Origin: Eucalyptus grandis
Taxonomy: Eukaryota; Streptophyta; Magnoliopsida; Myrtales; Myrtaceae
Assembly (NCBI RefSeq): GCF_016545825.1
Contig: NC_052613.1
Location: forward strand, 2,914,001-2,978,000
Length of the DNA: 64,000 nucleotides
Reading direction: 5' to 3'
Position numbers and translations under genes: made by a program. Position 1 is the first letter of the stretch. Each line of letters begins with the position of its first letter. Shown piece by piece: positions 13,336 through 24,900 of this stretch. Below the pieces are notes generated by a model. That model was not told the DNA's origin, ran no database searches, and saw nothing but the letters and a program-made list of their open reading frames with translations.

Positions 13336-13437
13336 TAAGAAATTAATAGTTATCAATAAAATTCATGTAAGCATTCGAGGAAATTTGGAAGGTTCAAATG
13401 CTCGCTTCCAAAAGCATGTTTGATCGCTCGCAAATCA

Positions 13438-13814
13438 AGAGACGCCCAAGAAGAGAAGAGAAGGGATTATTCATCTTCTCCACAAGACTAGGGTTTCATC
13501 GCTCTGCCAATCAACAGAAGCAATCGAGAAATGGCAAGAGCATTGCTGAAGAGACTAGACTCCAACACCCTCACGGTGGCCGGCAAGTCCCAACACCACA
13601 ATCTCTGCCGCTTGAACATTCGCAAGTTCCAAGTTACTCCCTCTCCCTCCCCTCACTTAATCTATACTGGGAGTGTTGTTCTTCATGAAGGGATTCGACT
13701 CCGAAAAAGTTGGATCTTAGGCTCAGATTGCATTTGCAATATATGATTATGAATTAACGGCGTACATGCCCAAAGTATATGATGTTTTTGCATTTCTTAA
13801 GACTAATGGTGATG
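13438..13814 (+). pseudogene. Unrecognised gene fragment, unit B copy (best preserved)
   Basis: ATG at 13531 opens a 71-codon frame (MARALLKRLDSNTLTVAGKS..., ending ...SDCICNI). It is preceded by the same CAAGACTAGGGTTTCATCGCTCTGCC leader as in the other units. A possible donor after CCAAG at about 13634 suggests the first ~35 residues are exon 1 and the rest intron. The other copies lack the start codon or internal parts. I do not recognise a family. A copia element (13820-17326) is inserted just downstream. Confidence 0.4.
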
Positions 13815-13819
13815 GGGGC

Positions 13820-14260
13820 TGATGGTTTTATATGAGATGGGCTTAAGGCCCGTCTGCCCATGTTGGGCCTAAAAGCCCGGCCCACAAGAATAGGGCCCGT
13901 GGATGGAGGGTCGTATAAAAGGGAGGAGAGAGAGGGAGAACGCACCTTTTGGCATTTAACATACGTACGTCTCCCTCTCTTTCCAAGGCTCTCTCTCTCT
14001 CTCAAATAGAAGAAACAGTAAGCACAAGGCAATTTTCTTCTCCCCTTCCAAGCAAATTGTCGTCATCGGATCGAACAGGGCCAATTTCTCTTCCTCACTT
14101 CAACATTGGTGTTTAATCTGTGGCTAACAAGGTACGCTCGAATCCGTGGTGTGCTTTAGGATCGGTGATACGTGATTTTCCCGGGCTTCGTCTTCCACAT
14201 TCGTTTTAGGGGTTCGATTTAGTGTCGAATCCAGTTTTTTGGGATCCGTTAATCCCAACA
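13820..14260 (+). repeat. Left LTR of the deleted copia element
   Basis: Bounded by TG...CA and the GGGGC duplication. Its last ~223 bases match 17104-17326 with a handful of differences (for example AGCAAATTGTCG against AGCGAATTGTTG). The few differences suggest a fairly young insertion. Confidence 0.8.
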
Positions 14261-14261
14261 T

Positions 14262-14273
14262 TGGTATTAGAGC
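14262..14273 (+). promoter_or_regulatory. Primer-binding site (initiator Met tRNA type)
   Basis: TGGTATTAGAGC lies one base after the left LTR. It is a one-base variant of the usual plant copia primer site TGGTATCAGAGC. Confidence 0.8.
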
Positions 14274-14433
14274 CCGATTTTATGTTTTCCCGACCTTTTT
14301 CATGTTTTTTGATTGAATTTTCGCAAAAGTATTCGGCCGACACGGATCGGGGCGAGAAATCCCGACACCCGAGCACTGTTTGTCCATTTTTTTCGAGTTT
14401 CTGTAAGTCGAAATCGATTTCTGAAAGCATAGG

Positions 14434-14945
14434 GTGAAAGGGCTCGTCAAAACGAGTCCTGCGACATGTCGTGCGCCGCCGGGCGACGCCGCACGCGCCC
14501 ACACGTGTGGCAAGAAGCTGCTGCGCGTGGGTGCCACACGCGAAGCGCTGGCTCGGCCAGCGCGTGTGCCACACGCGCTAGTCGGCGAACCGGCACGTGC
14601 GCGACACCGGCAGCGAACCGGCACGCGCCGGTCGGTGGACCGACGCGTGCTGACGTTAGCATGACGTCACCCAACGGTCGGTAACCGCTGGGATGACGTC
14701 ATCGATGACGTTAGCGCCGACAACGGTTGGCGGGCGGTCACCGGCGGCGGATCGGCGACCCGACCCGACCCGACCCGCGGACACCTGGCACGCGCTCGGC
14801 ATGTGCCGGCTGACGTCTGTGTGACGTCAGCCCGCGCATGTGCGCGGCACGTGCGGTCGGTTCGTCCGACTTGGCCCGACCGGCCCAATCGCTCCGACCG
14901 GTCTGTCCGGTCCGACTGGTCCGATGACCGATGACCTGACCCGTT
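14434..14945 (+). other. GC-rich leader between primer site and gag
   Basis: Strongly GC-rich in an AT-rich region, with recurring CACGCG, CACGTG and TGACGT(C/T) motifs and runs such as GACCCGACCCGACCCG. Frames are open in several directions only because stop codons are rare in GC-rich sequence. I see no protein similarity and treat it as untranslated or regulatory leader. Confidence 0.55.
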
Positions 14946-15130
14946 GACCGTTGACCCGAGAAAAAAAAAAGAATTTGTTTCTTTTTCAATTATGTCTGTA
15001 TGGGTTAGAGGTAATCCATTTTTTTATTATGCATTTGTTGCATGAATCATGGAAAATTATGTATTTTCCATTTAGTTTATTGTGGATTATAAGTGATCCA
15101 TTTTTTGGTTCTGCATTTGTTGCAAGAACT

Positions 15131-17090
15131 ATGATGCGTTATGCACGGATACCTGCAATCCCGAGAATGGACGAAGGAAAAGTAAGACTTAAAAGGCTGA
15201 TGACAGAGTTAGCTGATTATCAGTGGCATGATAGTGATTTAGTATCACACTTGGTCAGGGTCAATCAGATGATACAGGAAATCATCTGGAATGGTTATCT
15301 TATGCCGGATTTTGAGAATGTGCCGGCTTTGATGAACACTCTTCCATCTGAATGGCATGCAGTGTTAGATCGGCTATGGGAGGTCAACGTGGTTCCGGGT
15401 TATAGGAGGCTAGTGGAAGCTTTTGTAAGAGAGTTCTATAGGATTGAGTTAACCAAAACTTCAACCCTTAGATTGAGCACCACATGGCGCAGAGTGAATG
15501 CGCCTTGGAGGCGACATGAGAGCTCTCCAAAAGTTTTTTCATGGTTGGCAAATGTGCCTTCAAATTTCTCAAATATTTTGACTGATAGATTATAATGGAC
15601 TTTCCCTATTTATTTCTTAGATTAGTTTGAGATGTTTTTTAGTGTTGAATATCTCTTTCTATATTGATATTTTTCTTTGTATATATTACTTAGTGTAATG
15701 GATAGTTGTATTATGTGAAAGCATTGTTATTCTATTAGATGTTAGATATTATTTGATTTTTGTTATTGTTGACTGTTGTGGGTAGTTCATAGAAGTTTTT
15801 GTAACTTCATAGAATTTATTTTGCATAAGACAATTATATTAATGATAATTTTGAGTTAGGATTTTTTGGAGGATGATTGAAAACATAGTGACCTTTTGAT
15901 TCTGAAACCTTACTTGAAATTATTTATTGATATGGTGGATCTGTACAAAGTGGATGCATAAGTGATAGGCATTAATTATTCGTGCATATATGTCTGATGT
16001 GTTCAGATCGATGGTTTCAGCAGCTAAGAACGTAATTGCTGATATGAATGGCAACAATTGTGAAATATTGAACATGAAGATTCAATATGTGTTGGAAAAA
16101 GCAAGAAGCACTAGAAGCTCTTGACCATGTTATGGAAGATCTTGAGGATGCTGTGCGCCACCTTGAGCTGGTAGAGGACTGCTTAACGGCATGTGAGCCG
16201 AAAATAGATATTTGCAATGCTGGTTCTAGCTCAGAAAGGGCTTTGAGCTCTAAGCGTAAGCGTATTGATTCGTTCGATATGTGGGAATGCAAAGGATCAA
16301 GTCCTTATTGCAAGAGATCAAGAGTTAACCAACACAAGAGAGGAAAATGTCCTCAAGTGAAGAAAATGTCAAGGGTGAGGTGTTACAATTGTGACAAGAA
16401 GGGTCACTATGCTCATGACTGTCGTGAGCCAAAGAAGGTAAACACCTCTTGTACATTTGAGAACTTTGCTTATGTGTCAAGTTCTGTATTATTGGCTGAA
16501 TCCAATCCTTTGTGGACTGTAGATTCAGGAGTAACAGACCATGTAGCGAAGAATAGAAGATCCTTCGTGGAATTCCGATGAGTACCAACTGGAACTAAGT
16601 GGATCTATGTAGGAAACAACTCCAGAGATGAGTTAAAGGGATTGGCACCTACCAATTGAACATGCGTGGTGGACGCAACTTGTTCCTACATGATGTTCTA
16701 TATGCTCCGGAGATTCGTCGAAATTTTGTGTCTGTTTTGGTGTTGGTTAAGCTTGGTTTTAGTGTGAACTTCCGTAATAGTGGTGTAGATTTGTATTTGG
16801 ATACAAACTACTATGGTTGTGGTCACTTTCTAGATGGTTTTATTGTACTAAATGTTGACTGTGGTGATGTCAATGTTTGTTATTCCCTTGTTTCACGTCT
16901 TCTACTTCATATGATAATGATGTGAATGTGTGGCATGCTAGACTTGGTCATATTGGCCAATAATGTATGAATAGACTAGCCAAAGAGGGCTTGTTGGGCA
17001 ACATTAAAAAAGTCGATTTGCCCATATGTGAGCATTTCCTAGTAGGGAAAACGACATGGAAACCAAAATGTAAAAGAGTTTAATTTCCTC
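15131..17090 (+). pseudogene. Copia gag-protease-integrase remnant
   Basis: A gag-like frame starts near 15131 (MMRYARIPAIPRMDEGK), with a conserved LMNTLPSEW-type segment, and stops near 15595. A CCHC zinc knuckle, CYNCDKKGHYAHDC, lies at 16381-16422. A protease-like WTVDSG follows at about 16511, then LYAPEIRRNFVSV and a GAG-pre-integrase motif VWHARLGHIGQ near 16930, interrupted by a TAA. The last recognisable residues (FPLHLIHS) mark the start of the integrase domain. The polyprotein is split by stops and frame changes and ends at the deletion, so the element cannot move on its own. Confidence 0.75.
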
Positions 17091-17103
17091 TGCATTTAAT
17101 CCA

Positions 17104-17326
17104 TTCTCCCCTTCCAAGCGAATTGTTGTCATCGGATCGAACAGGGCCAATTTCTCTTCCTCACTTCAACATTGGTGTTTAATCTGTGGCTAACAAGGTA
17201 CGCTCGAATCCGTGGTGTGCTTTAGGATCGGTGATACGTGATTTTCCCGAGCTTCGTCTTCCGCATTCGTTTTAGGGGTTCGATTTAGTGTCGAATCCAG
17301 TTTTTGGGGATCCGTTAATCCCAATA
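17104..17326 (+). repeat. Right LTR fragment of the deleted copia element
   Basis: Matches 14038-14260 of the left LTR and ends at CCCAATA (CCCAACA on the left), followed by GGGGC, the repeat of the target site. Confidence 0.8.
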
Positions 17327-17436
17327 GGGGCTTTGATTTTCTTCTTAGCATCCACCAGAGTCTCTTCCTCCTCTTTGTCTCCATTTTCTGTCAAACCCCA
17401 AAAGCTAACAGAAAATGGGGATGACACATTGTCTTT

Positions 17437-19405
17437 TGTTAATACCTAAATTTTAACTAAGTATTTAGGATTAAATTGTATAAGAAAATTATAGATCAAT
17501 CCAGCCCTAACAAAAATGATTTTCGCATCAATTAGGTCTTAATTTCTATTTGCATCTATTAAGCTTTATTTCATTTCTTTTCTTCCTTTATTTTTCACTT
17601 TTTTTTTCAGATAATTTATTTAATAAAAAATAAAAAAAAAAATAAAAATAAAAGGGTTCTTATGGGGCTAGGCGTGAAAGCCCAGCCCCGTCTTCTTGTT
17701 CTTCCCCGCACGGGCCCCAAGCCCACTCCCTTTTTTCTTCTTCTTGGCCCAATCCCCTCCTTCTTATCTTCTTCCTCCTTTTGCCTCTGCAACTCACGCA
17801 CAGAGGAGGCCGGACGCGCGATGCCGGATGGAGGAGGAGACGGCTACTCACGTGGAGTGGCGCAGATAGAGGGGACGCCTCTTCAATGTAGTAGAGGAGG
17901 CGGCTTAGCTAGAGACACCTCGACAGGTGGGAATGCCGGTTCGACCGGAGGAGGTCGCTCGGAGCACGAAGGACCGGTGGTCCGAGCACCTCCGTCGACC
18001 GGCCTCCTTGCCTATAAATAGGGCGTCGGGGGAAGGCAATAGACACACGAGAGAGAGATCGGAGGCCGCGAGCTCGGGACTTCCCGAGAGACTTTAGGGA
18101 GGCCCGAGAGCAAGCAAGCCGAGATCTGAGAGAGAGAGCTCGTGGGCGGAGGGGGTTTAGATTTGGAGAGTGATCTGCGAGCGAGTTCGAGAGAGAAATC
18201 AAGGCTGGGACTCATCCCGACCACCCGTCGCCGCTCCGGCGTCACTTGCTGTTGCCTCGACGACCAACCGCGAGCCCTGCCGTACTAAGCTCGCTGGCTC
18301 GACGCTCACTGCCCACCTCGTCGTCGCATCTTTCGATCTCTAGACGCCATCCCTATGCTGAGCCGATCCTTACCGTGCTTGCGTCGCCGCCATACCAGGT
18401 GGGGGCCATCGCTAGCTACCGCTTCCTTCCTCCCTTTTCACAATTTACTTGGCTTCTCTTTTTCTTGTTCTAGGTGTTCGGTTGCCGCCGTCGCCGTAAC
18501 TCATGTGGTCAGAAACGCCGAAGGTGAGGACAGTCTGTGGAATGATAGCTCGGCCGAGGATCAAGCCTACAACTGAGGCTAGCCAAGGCGGCGCTTGAGT
18601 GGGTGGATAGCTCGGCCGAGGCAAGCTACGCTGCCGTCTCGGCCGACCAGGTTGCGAAAATAAAACCATGGGTCGGGTTTGCCCTTTTAGGATTTGGGTC
18701 TAACTTCTCTGGGTTGTGGGTTGGGCTTCATTTCCTTTTCCTTTTCCCCATTTTTTTTGTCATAGACTGGGCTCACTAGAAGGGCCCAACTAGGCCGCAG
18801 CTTCAACGACCCTGGTCGGACCCAACTCGGAAATCCCACCCAGGTCGTTGATATTATATTATTATAATATAAAAAATATGTTAATAATAAAAAATAGAAA
18901 AATTAAAAAAAAAAAAAAAAACAGTTTTTACATTTTCCCAAAAAATCAGAAAAAGTCAAAAAATGATTTATATCTTCAAAAAAATAGAAAAAAAATCCAA
19001 AAATACTTTTATGTTCAAAAAGTAGTAAAAGACCAAAAATATGTTTTTCTCCACAAATGCATGGAAAAATCCTTGAAAATCCAAAAAAGCCTTAGGGTTT
19101 AAACAAGATTAGGTATTAGAATGGCATTAGTAATTAACTAGTCTAATCAAGTCCATAATCCTAGTTTCTTTGATTGCACAGGAGTGAAATAATTCTCCTA
19201 GTATTTTGCTTGAGTTTCTAATCGATTCACCCTAAATTGATTAGTGATGACTCTTATTTAAAAGTAAATTACATATTCAAAACTCATATGATAAGTCGTG
19301 AATTAATGGGCTTGGGAGAGCTCTGACTAAGCCCTAATAGACTTAGCCGGCCATTAGCCTCCGCATGCGCCCGCACAATATAGCGCCGAAAATGAGGTCG
19401 CAACA
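17437..19405 (+). mobile_element. Solo LTR nested in an older LTR
   Basis: Starts TGTTAATACCTAAATTTT and ends GAGGTCGCAACA. It is flanked by TCTTT (17432-17436) and CCTTT (19406-19410), a target-site duplication with one mismatch. The uninterrupted site is visible in unit A at about 1060 (ACCACCACCCTTTCAC). A TATA box at 18013-18020 is followed by GC-rich transcribed-type sequence. Termini and 3' sequence match the larger LTR at 41931-45480, so both belong to one family, probably Ty3/gypsy. No internal domain remains. Confidence 0.7.
18013..18020 (+). promoter_or_regulatory. TATA box of the solo LTR
   Basis: TATAAATA in the context CCTATAAATAGGGCG, a near-consensus plant core promoter. Transcription would start about 30 bases downstream. 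Confidence 0.55.
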
Positions 19406-21224
19406 CCTTTCACTTAGAAGATGTAGCTCCAAACTAAACCCAAAAACCCCCCTTTTGAAAGTGTTAGTTTATAACGCTCTCACACTAGATCATTAATAAG
19501 AATAAAAAAAAGATTGAAAAAAAAAAAAAAAGAGATGTGAGCAATCATAGCTTAGTAAGCAGTATATATCTCTTCTAAGTAGATCGAAAAACCACCATGC
19601 ATATACTATATATAACAATACCAAAAACTCATAATTCAATACTTTAATATAATATCAAATCATCTATGTCACTTTATTTCAACAAGCTTTACATAATTCA
19701 GAAAATACTCATTAAAATCATCACAAATATCAATGGTCAAATCCAATGATCAATCTTATCAAAATCACATGCCAATGGTCTATTTAATTGATTCATCTCA
19801 TATTAAAACATACGTCGATAATACATCCATCGATCAATCTTTTGCTTAATATCAAATTATAGTCACAATACAACGTTTGGTGACAAGGTGATCAACATTC
19901 CTTCCTGGTAAGGTCTCCACCTACAAAATTAGTAGCTTGGCCTAGAGGAATAGCCTAAACCCAATATGCATACCTACAAGCCCCCCAATGGGCTCATGGT
20001 GATATTGAGCACCAAACCTGCATCCTCCAATATCGACAATCAAATCTACGATCAATACTAATAATTGATTTCACAAAACAAAATGCATAATCTTTCTAAA
20101 CTTTGTTCATCAAAATGAGCACATTTCACAAGACATTTCTCATATCATTCCACAATTCTTCATAAACCAATTCACAAATTGATATGTATAACCTTTCGAA
20201 ACATCATTCATAAAAAATTTCTCAAAGCATAGTCTCACAAACCATTCATAACAATCAACTCAAGTTATGTTCAAAACATACTTGGCCATTTCCAATAGAC
20301 AAAAGGGTAGTAAATGCTCAATTTAATTTTTACGCATTCACTATGCCCCAAGCACCACTTTTTTTAATGTTCAAAGGAGTATCAAATCATATAATGCTTC
20401 TTTAACTTATAATATTGATCATCCTATCATTTGTAAGACTTGGGTAAATAAGGGATAGTACTACTCACCTAGGAATGCCTACGACCAAATAAGAAATGTT
20501 ACTTGAATCGTCAAACTCGCGGTCCCATCAAATAAACGAGAAACAAGTTAAAATCAAGTAAAACATTACCTCAATTATGATTCCATTAAACTAAGCTTAA
20601 ACACTAACAAAATAATTCAAACACACCCAAAAATCACTTGTCTGAAGCGATTATTCAAAGCCATTTGCAATGCAGAGCTTAAGTGCAAAATTTACTCACG
20701 CTTTAACTCTCTCCACTGAACTTCATTTCAATTGTACTTATAGTCAATAAAAAGCTCTTTCAATGTACTATAAGAACCCTAAGTTGGGCGATCCAAAATC
20801 AAGCCAAAAGCCATCAAAATACGGACCCAAAATCACTGGATGCTCACTATGCATCATGCGTGGAAAACCTAAGATTTTTACCGCCATGACACGCACCAAA
20901 CACACACCACGCACACTTAACCTTGAATTTGTGCACACAAACACAAAAGCAGCTTAATGACTCCTTAAAGCTTAAAATTCACTTAACCTTGAATTTGTGC
21001 CCTAACTTCGAATATTACTTCAATTAAATGAACGAAGGGCACGATCACTTACGAACATTGCGAATCGGAGTTAATGGCTTAGCAAGGGCCGTGGTGCAAG
21101 TGCATCTCAATCCCTTTTTATTAATCAGAGCGTTCACTGTTCACCGTTTACCTTTTCTTTTTCCTTTTTTATCTCATTGACTTTTGACCTTTGACTTGGT
21201 CAAAAATTCAAATATTACATTTTC

Positions 21225-21948
21225 AGTCTCCAGGAGTTCTTCTTCTTCTTTTGAGGTTTTTGGTTTAGAGCCATCTTCACCTTGATCGATGTGGGAAGAG
21301 CTTTCTTCAGAGGCTATTTCCCTCTCAATCATCACCTTTGGAAATGCAGATGTACTCCTCATCATCATTTTTTTTCGTGAAATCAGTGCAGAAAAGGGCA
21401 TGCGACGATGTGCCAAAGCAATGGGCAGCAAGTGTAGGCGAGACAGTCACGTATCTTGAAGCGACATAAAACTATTTGGACCAAAAAACAGAAGAAAAAA
21501 TAACATAAAAATGTGAAAAAACATAATGACATTTGTTTCTTTTTTCTTTTTCTTTCCTTTTTTCACATAACCTACAACTAATGAAATCAAAACATCTCAA
21601 CATGTTGTGATTCTCCAATTGGGATGTAAAACTACGAAAAAAATAAAGCAATCGCATCTCACTCGGATTCATATATTCGGGGGATATCCATGATTTATCG
21701 AATTAAGATTGGACTCCTCATCATCTAAACATGCTGCTAACCAAGTAACAATAATTTGACTCATGCCCTAACGTCACTAAAATATGCACCGCCAGTCGTT
21801 TGCAAAGTGTTTTCAATCACTCGTTGGCAAGTGTTTGTATTCGTTGGAAGAAGAAGAAGAAAGGTCCCAATCCTAAAAGGTCAACGCAACTAAGCTGGAA
21901 GAGGGCTTCCTATCAAGCTGGAAGAGCCCTCGAAGGCCGTGAGCTCGT
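21225..21948. other. 3' flank of the unit B CRK
   Basis: Non-coding flank shared with 4085-4825, 34590-35267 and 55000-55767. It includes GAA-rich and pyrimidine-rich tracts and a short (GAA)4 run near 21848. No gene is seen. Confidence 0.5.
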
Positions 21949-24900
21949 TCAACAGCTACGTGTGCATGAAGAACTTCTGCTACTGGATTTGTCGAATAGC
22001 ACGCTAGCGTTGAGGAATGGGGGCTGGTTCGGTTGGGGGATTATACGGTCTTTGTCATGAAGCATCTCGACGACTCCAGGCATGGGCGGTCGCAATTCCA
22101 TGGAGGCTTGAGTGCACAGAAGACTGATTTGGAGCACATTCGATGCCTCCAGGACAGAGAATTTACCTTGTAAGGCCGGATCAATACACGCAGCTAAATT
22201 ATTTGACTTGTAGTGCTTCCATACCTACAAAACAATCATGAAATTTCCATGGCTCCCTTATATCCGAAGATAAATTGCTAACACTAACGCAAAAAGCAAC
22301 GATAGGGCTATTGGGAAAATCAAAAGAAAAGTTAGATCCCAGTGTGGCATGGCCAGGAAAGTCAATGTCGATCTAAGTTCTTCCTGATGGTAGGGACAAG
22401 CAATCTTACCAATTGTAATACCGAGCTTGACCCCTGTGTGTATACGTTGTTCTTCCTACCAGTCAAGATTTCAAGAACCAGCACCCCAAAAGCATAAACA
22501 TCGGCTTTCTCTGTTAGTTGTCCTCTCACAAGATATTCAGGCGCCATGTAACCGCTACATAGTTAACCGTCTTTTAGATATAAACCATACTTAGCCCAGA
22601 GAAGATGTGAAGTGAAGAGAAGGATGATATGCAAAACCACTTTGACATGCCAAACTTGTTAGATTAAGGAGGCAGAAAGTGCTGACTATGGTTTCAAGCA
22701 AGCTAGTAATAAAAAGGCATTCTTACAGTGTGCCGGCGATTCCTGTGCTAAGATGAGACTTATCCAGAGCAATGCATCGGATAAGCCCAAAATCTGATAT
22801 TTTCGGCTTGAGATTTTCATCGAGGAGGATGTTGCTGGTTTTTATGTCCCGGTGGATGATTTTCACTCCACAACCTCCATGAAGATATGCGAGGCCCTCA
22901 GCTATTCCTATGATGATGTGCAGCCTTTCCTCCCAAGTTAGGACAGGGGTCGCATTGCTGACTGCAACAACGGATTCTATTAGCGTATCTAGAAAGACAA
23001 GCAGAGTGGAGTGGGACAGACATAACAGAAGAAGTCAAGACAAGAAGCCAGTTATAGAGAATGCAAACCGAACCGATGCTTGTCATAAAGGGTAGATCCC
23101 TTCTCGGCATTGAACGATGACTGTGTAAGCGTGTTATGAGTTATGCGACAATCAGCTACTTACCAAAAAGAACTTGATCAAGACTTCCGTTAGGAAGATA
23201 TTCATAGACGAGGAGGCTCTCTGGGCCTTCGATGCTGCATCCCAAAAGCCTAACGAGGTTCTTGTGTTGGATCCCACTAATCAAGTTCACCTCGTTGAAG
23301 AAGTCGTCCACCCATTGTAGCGTGTTGAACACCAACCGCTTAACTGCGATGACCTTCCCGTCGGGTAAATTCCCCTTGTACACGGAACCGCCCCCACCTT
23401 GCCCTAGCTTCCTCGAGTTATCAAAGAAGTTGGTGGCCTTCTCTAGCATCTCGTACTTGAAATATAAGCTAAACTTGCTCTTGCTCGCCCCTAATTGCAT
23501 GAGGCTATTTTGCACTGAAAGTGGATGAATGCAAAATTCGTTCATCAAGTCTGTGTTTAAGAATTACCAAGATGATCATTATACGTACTTGAACCAGATT
23601 GATTACCTCGTTTTTCCTTGGAGTACTTTTTGCATCCAATGTATGCACCCATGAGAACAAGCGACGTCACTGCGGCAGCCGATGAGGCTATTGCTATGGT
23701 GATGCGGATCCTAGATGACCCTGCAAAATGATAAAGACAACATCAAGTTGAGATGAGCAAGTTCATTAGAAATTCTAAAAATCTAGTAGCATTGAATCAT
23801 TAGATCAATCAAATCATACTTAGGATGTGTTTATATGGGAAAAAATTTCATGAAAAAACAATATATTTCCTGGAAAATTATTTTTCAAGAAAATGGTAAA
23901 TTTTCCTTTTGTTTGGTGATATGTGACTAAAAATATTTTATAGTATTTAAATCTCATTTGAAAAATGATTTCAATCTCATAAAAATCATTTTTTAAAATA
24001 ATTTTGCTTTATCTTTTTTTCTTTTATTTCTTGACAATGGCCGCGACAAGCCATTAGTGCCATCGTGTAGTTTCGGCGAGGGCCAACTTGACTAGCCTCA
24101 GGCAAGGTTGAGCTTGCTAGATCCTAGGTTGTTGCGGCGAGGCTAGCAAGGCTTGAGCTTGCTTGAGGTCAACCTGCACTAGCTCACACTTGTGGCCAGT
24201 TGCTAAAGCTCGACAACTGATGAAGGAGGAAGAAGGAAAAGGAAAAAAAAAATTGAAAATTTGATTTTTTAAATAAAATATTTAAAAACCCTAGATGAGA
24301 GATTTTTGAAAGTGTTTTCACCTTCTTAAATTTAAGAATTCACTTTCCTAATTTTATGTATGAATATTTTCCTTGATTGGAAAGTATTTTCTATTGATTA
24401 ATTATCTTTGTTGAATCAAATGGGTGAAAGTTCGGAAATTAATTTTAAGAAAACACTTTTCCTCAAATAAACACACTCTTAGGTTCTATTCGTTTTGCAT
24501 AAAAAAAATTTCAAGAAAAAAATTTCCACATTTTTTTATGTTCAGCTTGTTTAGGAAAATGAGTCAATGAAATTTTTTTCTAGTCAACAAAAAACTATGC
24601 TTCTATTCAAGAAAATGATTTCCTCTTTAAAAAAGTCAAAAAACATTTTCCAAAATAATATTAAGTATTGGCGCTTGGACCCGAAATTGTACATTTGAAT
24701 ACGGGAACCCCAACGCTAGTTCTTGAGTCTCCAGTGCTCAAGTTGGGTCCATCAAGGCTGGGCTAGATCCATAGAGGCTAGGACCAGGTCTTTAATGCAT
24801 TGGCAAAAGTCCATCGAGATTGAACCTAGGTCAATTGAGACTAGGCTTGGGACCTTATTCCCAACCTAGGCTTCGAGGCCAAGCTCAAACGCTTGGTGCT

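Larger units (their letters stand above)
9252..13437. other. Intergenic spacer of unit A
   Basis: Upstream flank of the unit A CRK, aligned in pieces with 26957-30219, 38927-41930 and 60207-64000. It includes a TC-rich stretch around 9515-9545, an approximately 0.5-kb block at 9780-10300 shared with unit C but absent from D, a small inverted-repeat element at 10552-10767, and a TA-rich microsatellite near 13284-13335. No credible coding region is seen. Confidence 0.6.
13820..17326 (+). mobile_element. Ty1/copia retrotransposon, internally deleted
   Basis: A complete 441-bp left LTR (13820-14260) starts TGATGG and ends CCCAACA. It is followed by a primer-binding site (TGGTATTAGAGC, 14262-14273), a GC-rich leader, gag, zinc knuckle, protease and the start of the integrase region. 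The right LTR keeps only its last ~223 bp (17104-17326). The target-site duplication GGGGC lies at 13815-13819 and 17327-17331. Everything from the integrase core through reverse transcriptase and RNase H to the first half of the right LTR is missing. The deletion joint is at about 17104, with TTCT shared by both sides. The empty site is seen in unit C near 34500. Confidence 0.85.
17389..21219 (-). mobile_element. LTR shared with unit A, containing a nested solo LTR
   Basis: On the minus strand it begins TGTAATATTTGAA and ends GGGGTTTGACA. A TTTTC duplication lies at 17384-17388 and 21220-21224. Without the nested insert (17437-19405 plus TSD) it is about 1.86 kb. Units C and D lack it at the matching place. 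No coding region is visible and no internal retrotransposon domain is attached, so it is probably a solo LTR. Confidence 0.65.

Noticed and set aside
14206..14989. Several 70-120 codon frames on both strands
   Set aside because: GC-rich retrotransposon leader between primer site and gag; mutually overlapping, Arg/Ala/His-rich, no similarity.
17641..18669. Promoter-like TATA box followed by open frames, suggesting a gene
   Set aside because: The segment lies wholly inside a TG...CA block with a target-site duplication and the frames overlap in all phases; it is LTR promoter sequence.
22898..23110. Short frames between CRK exons 3 and 4 in unit B
   Set aside because: They extend exon 4 sequence into the intron or lie antisense to it; splice sites explain the region better.
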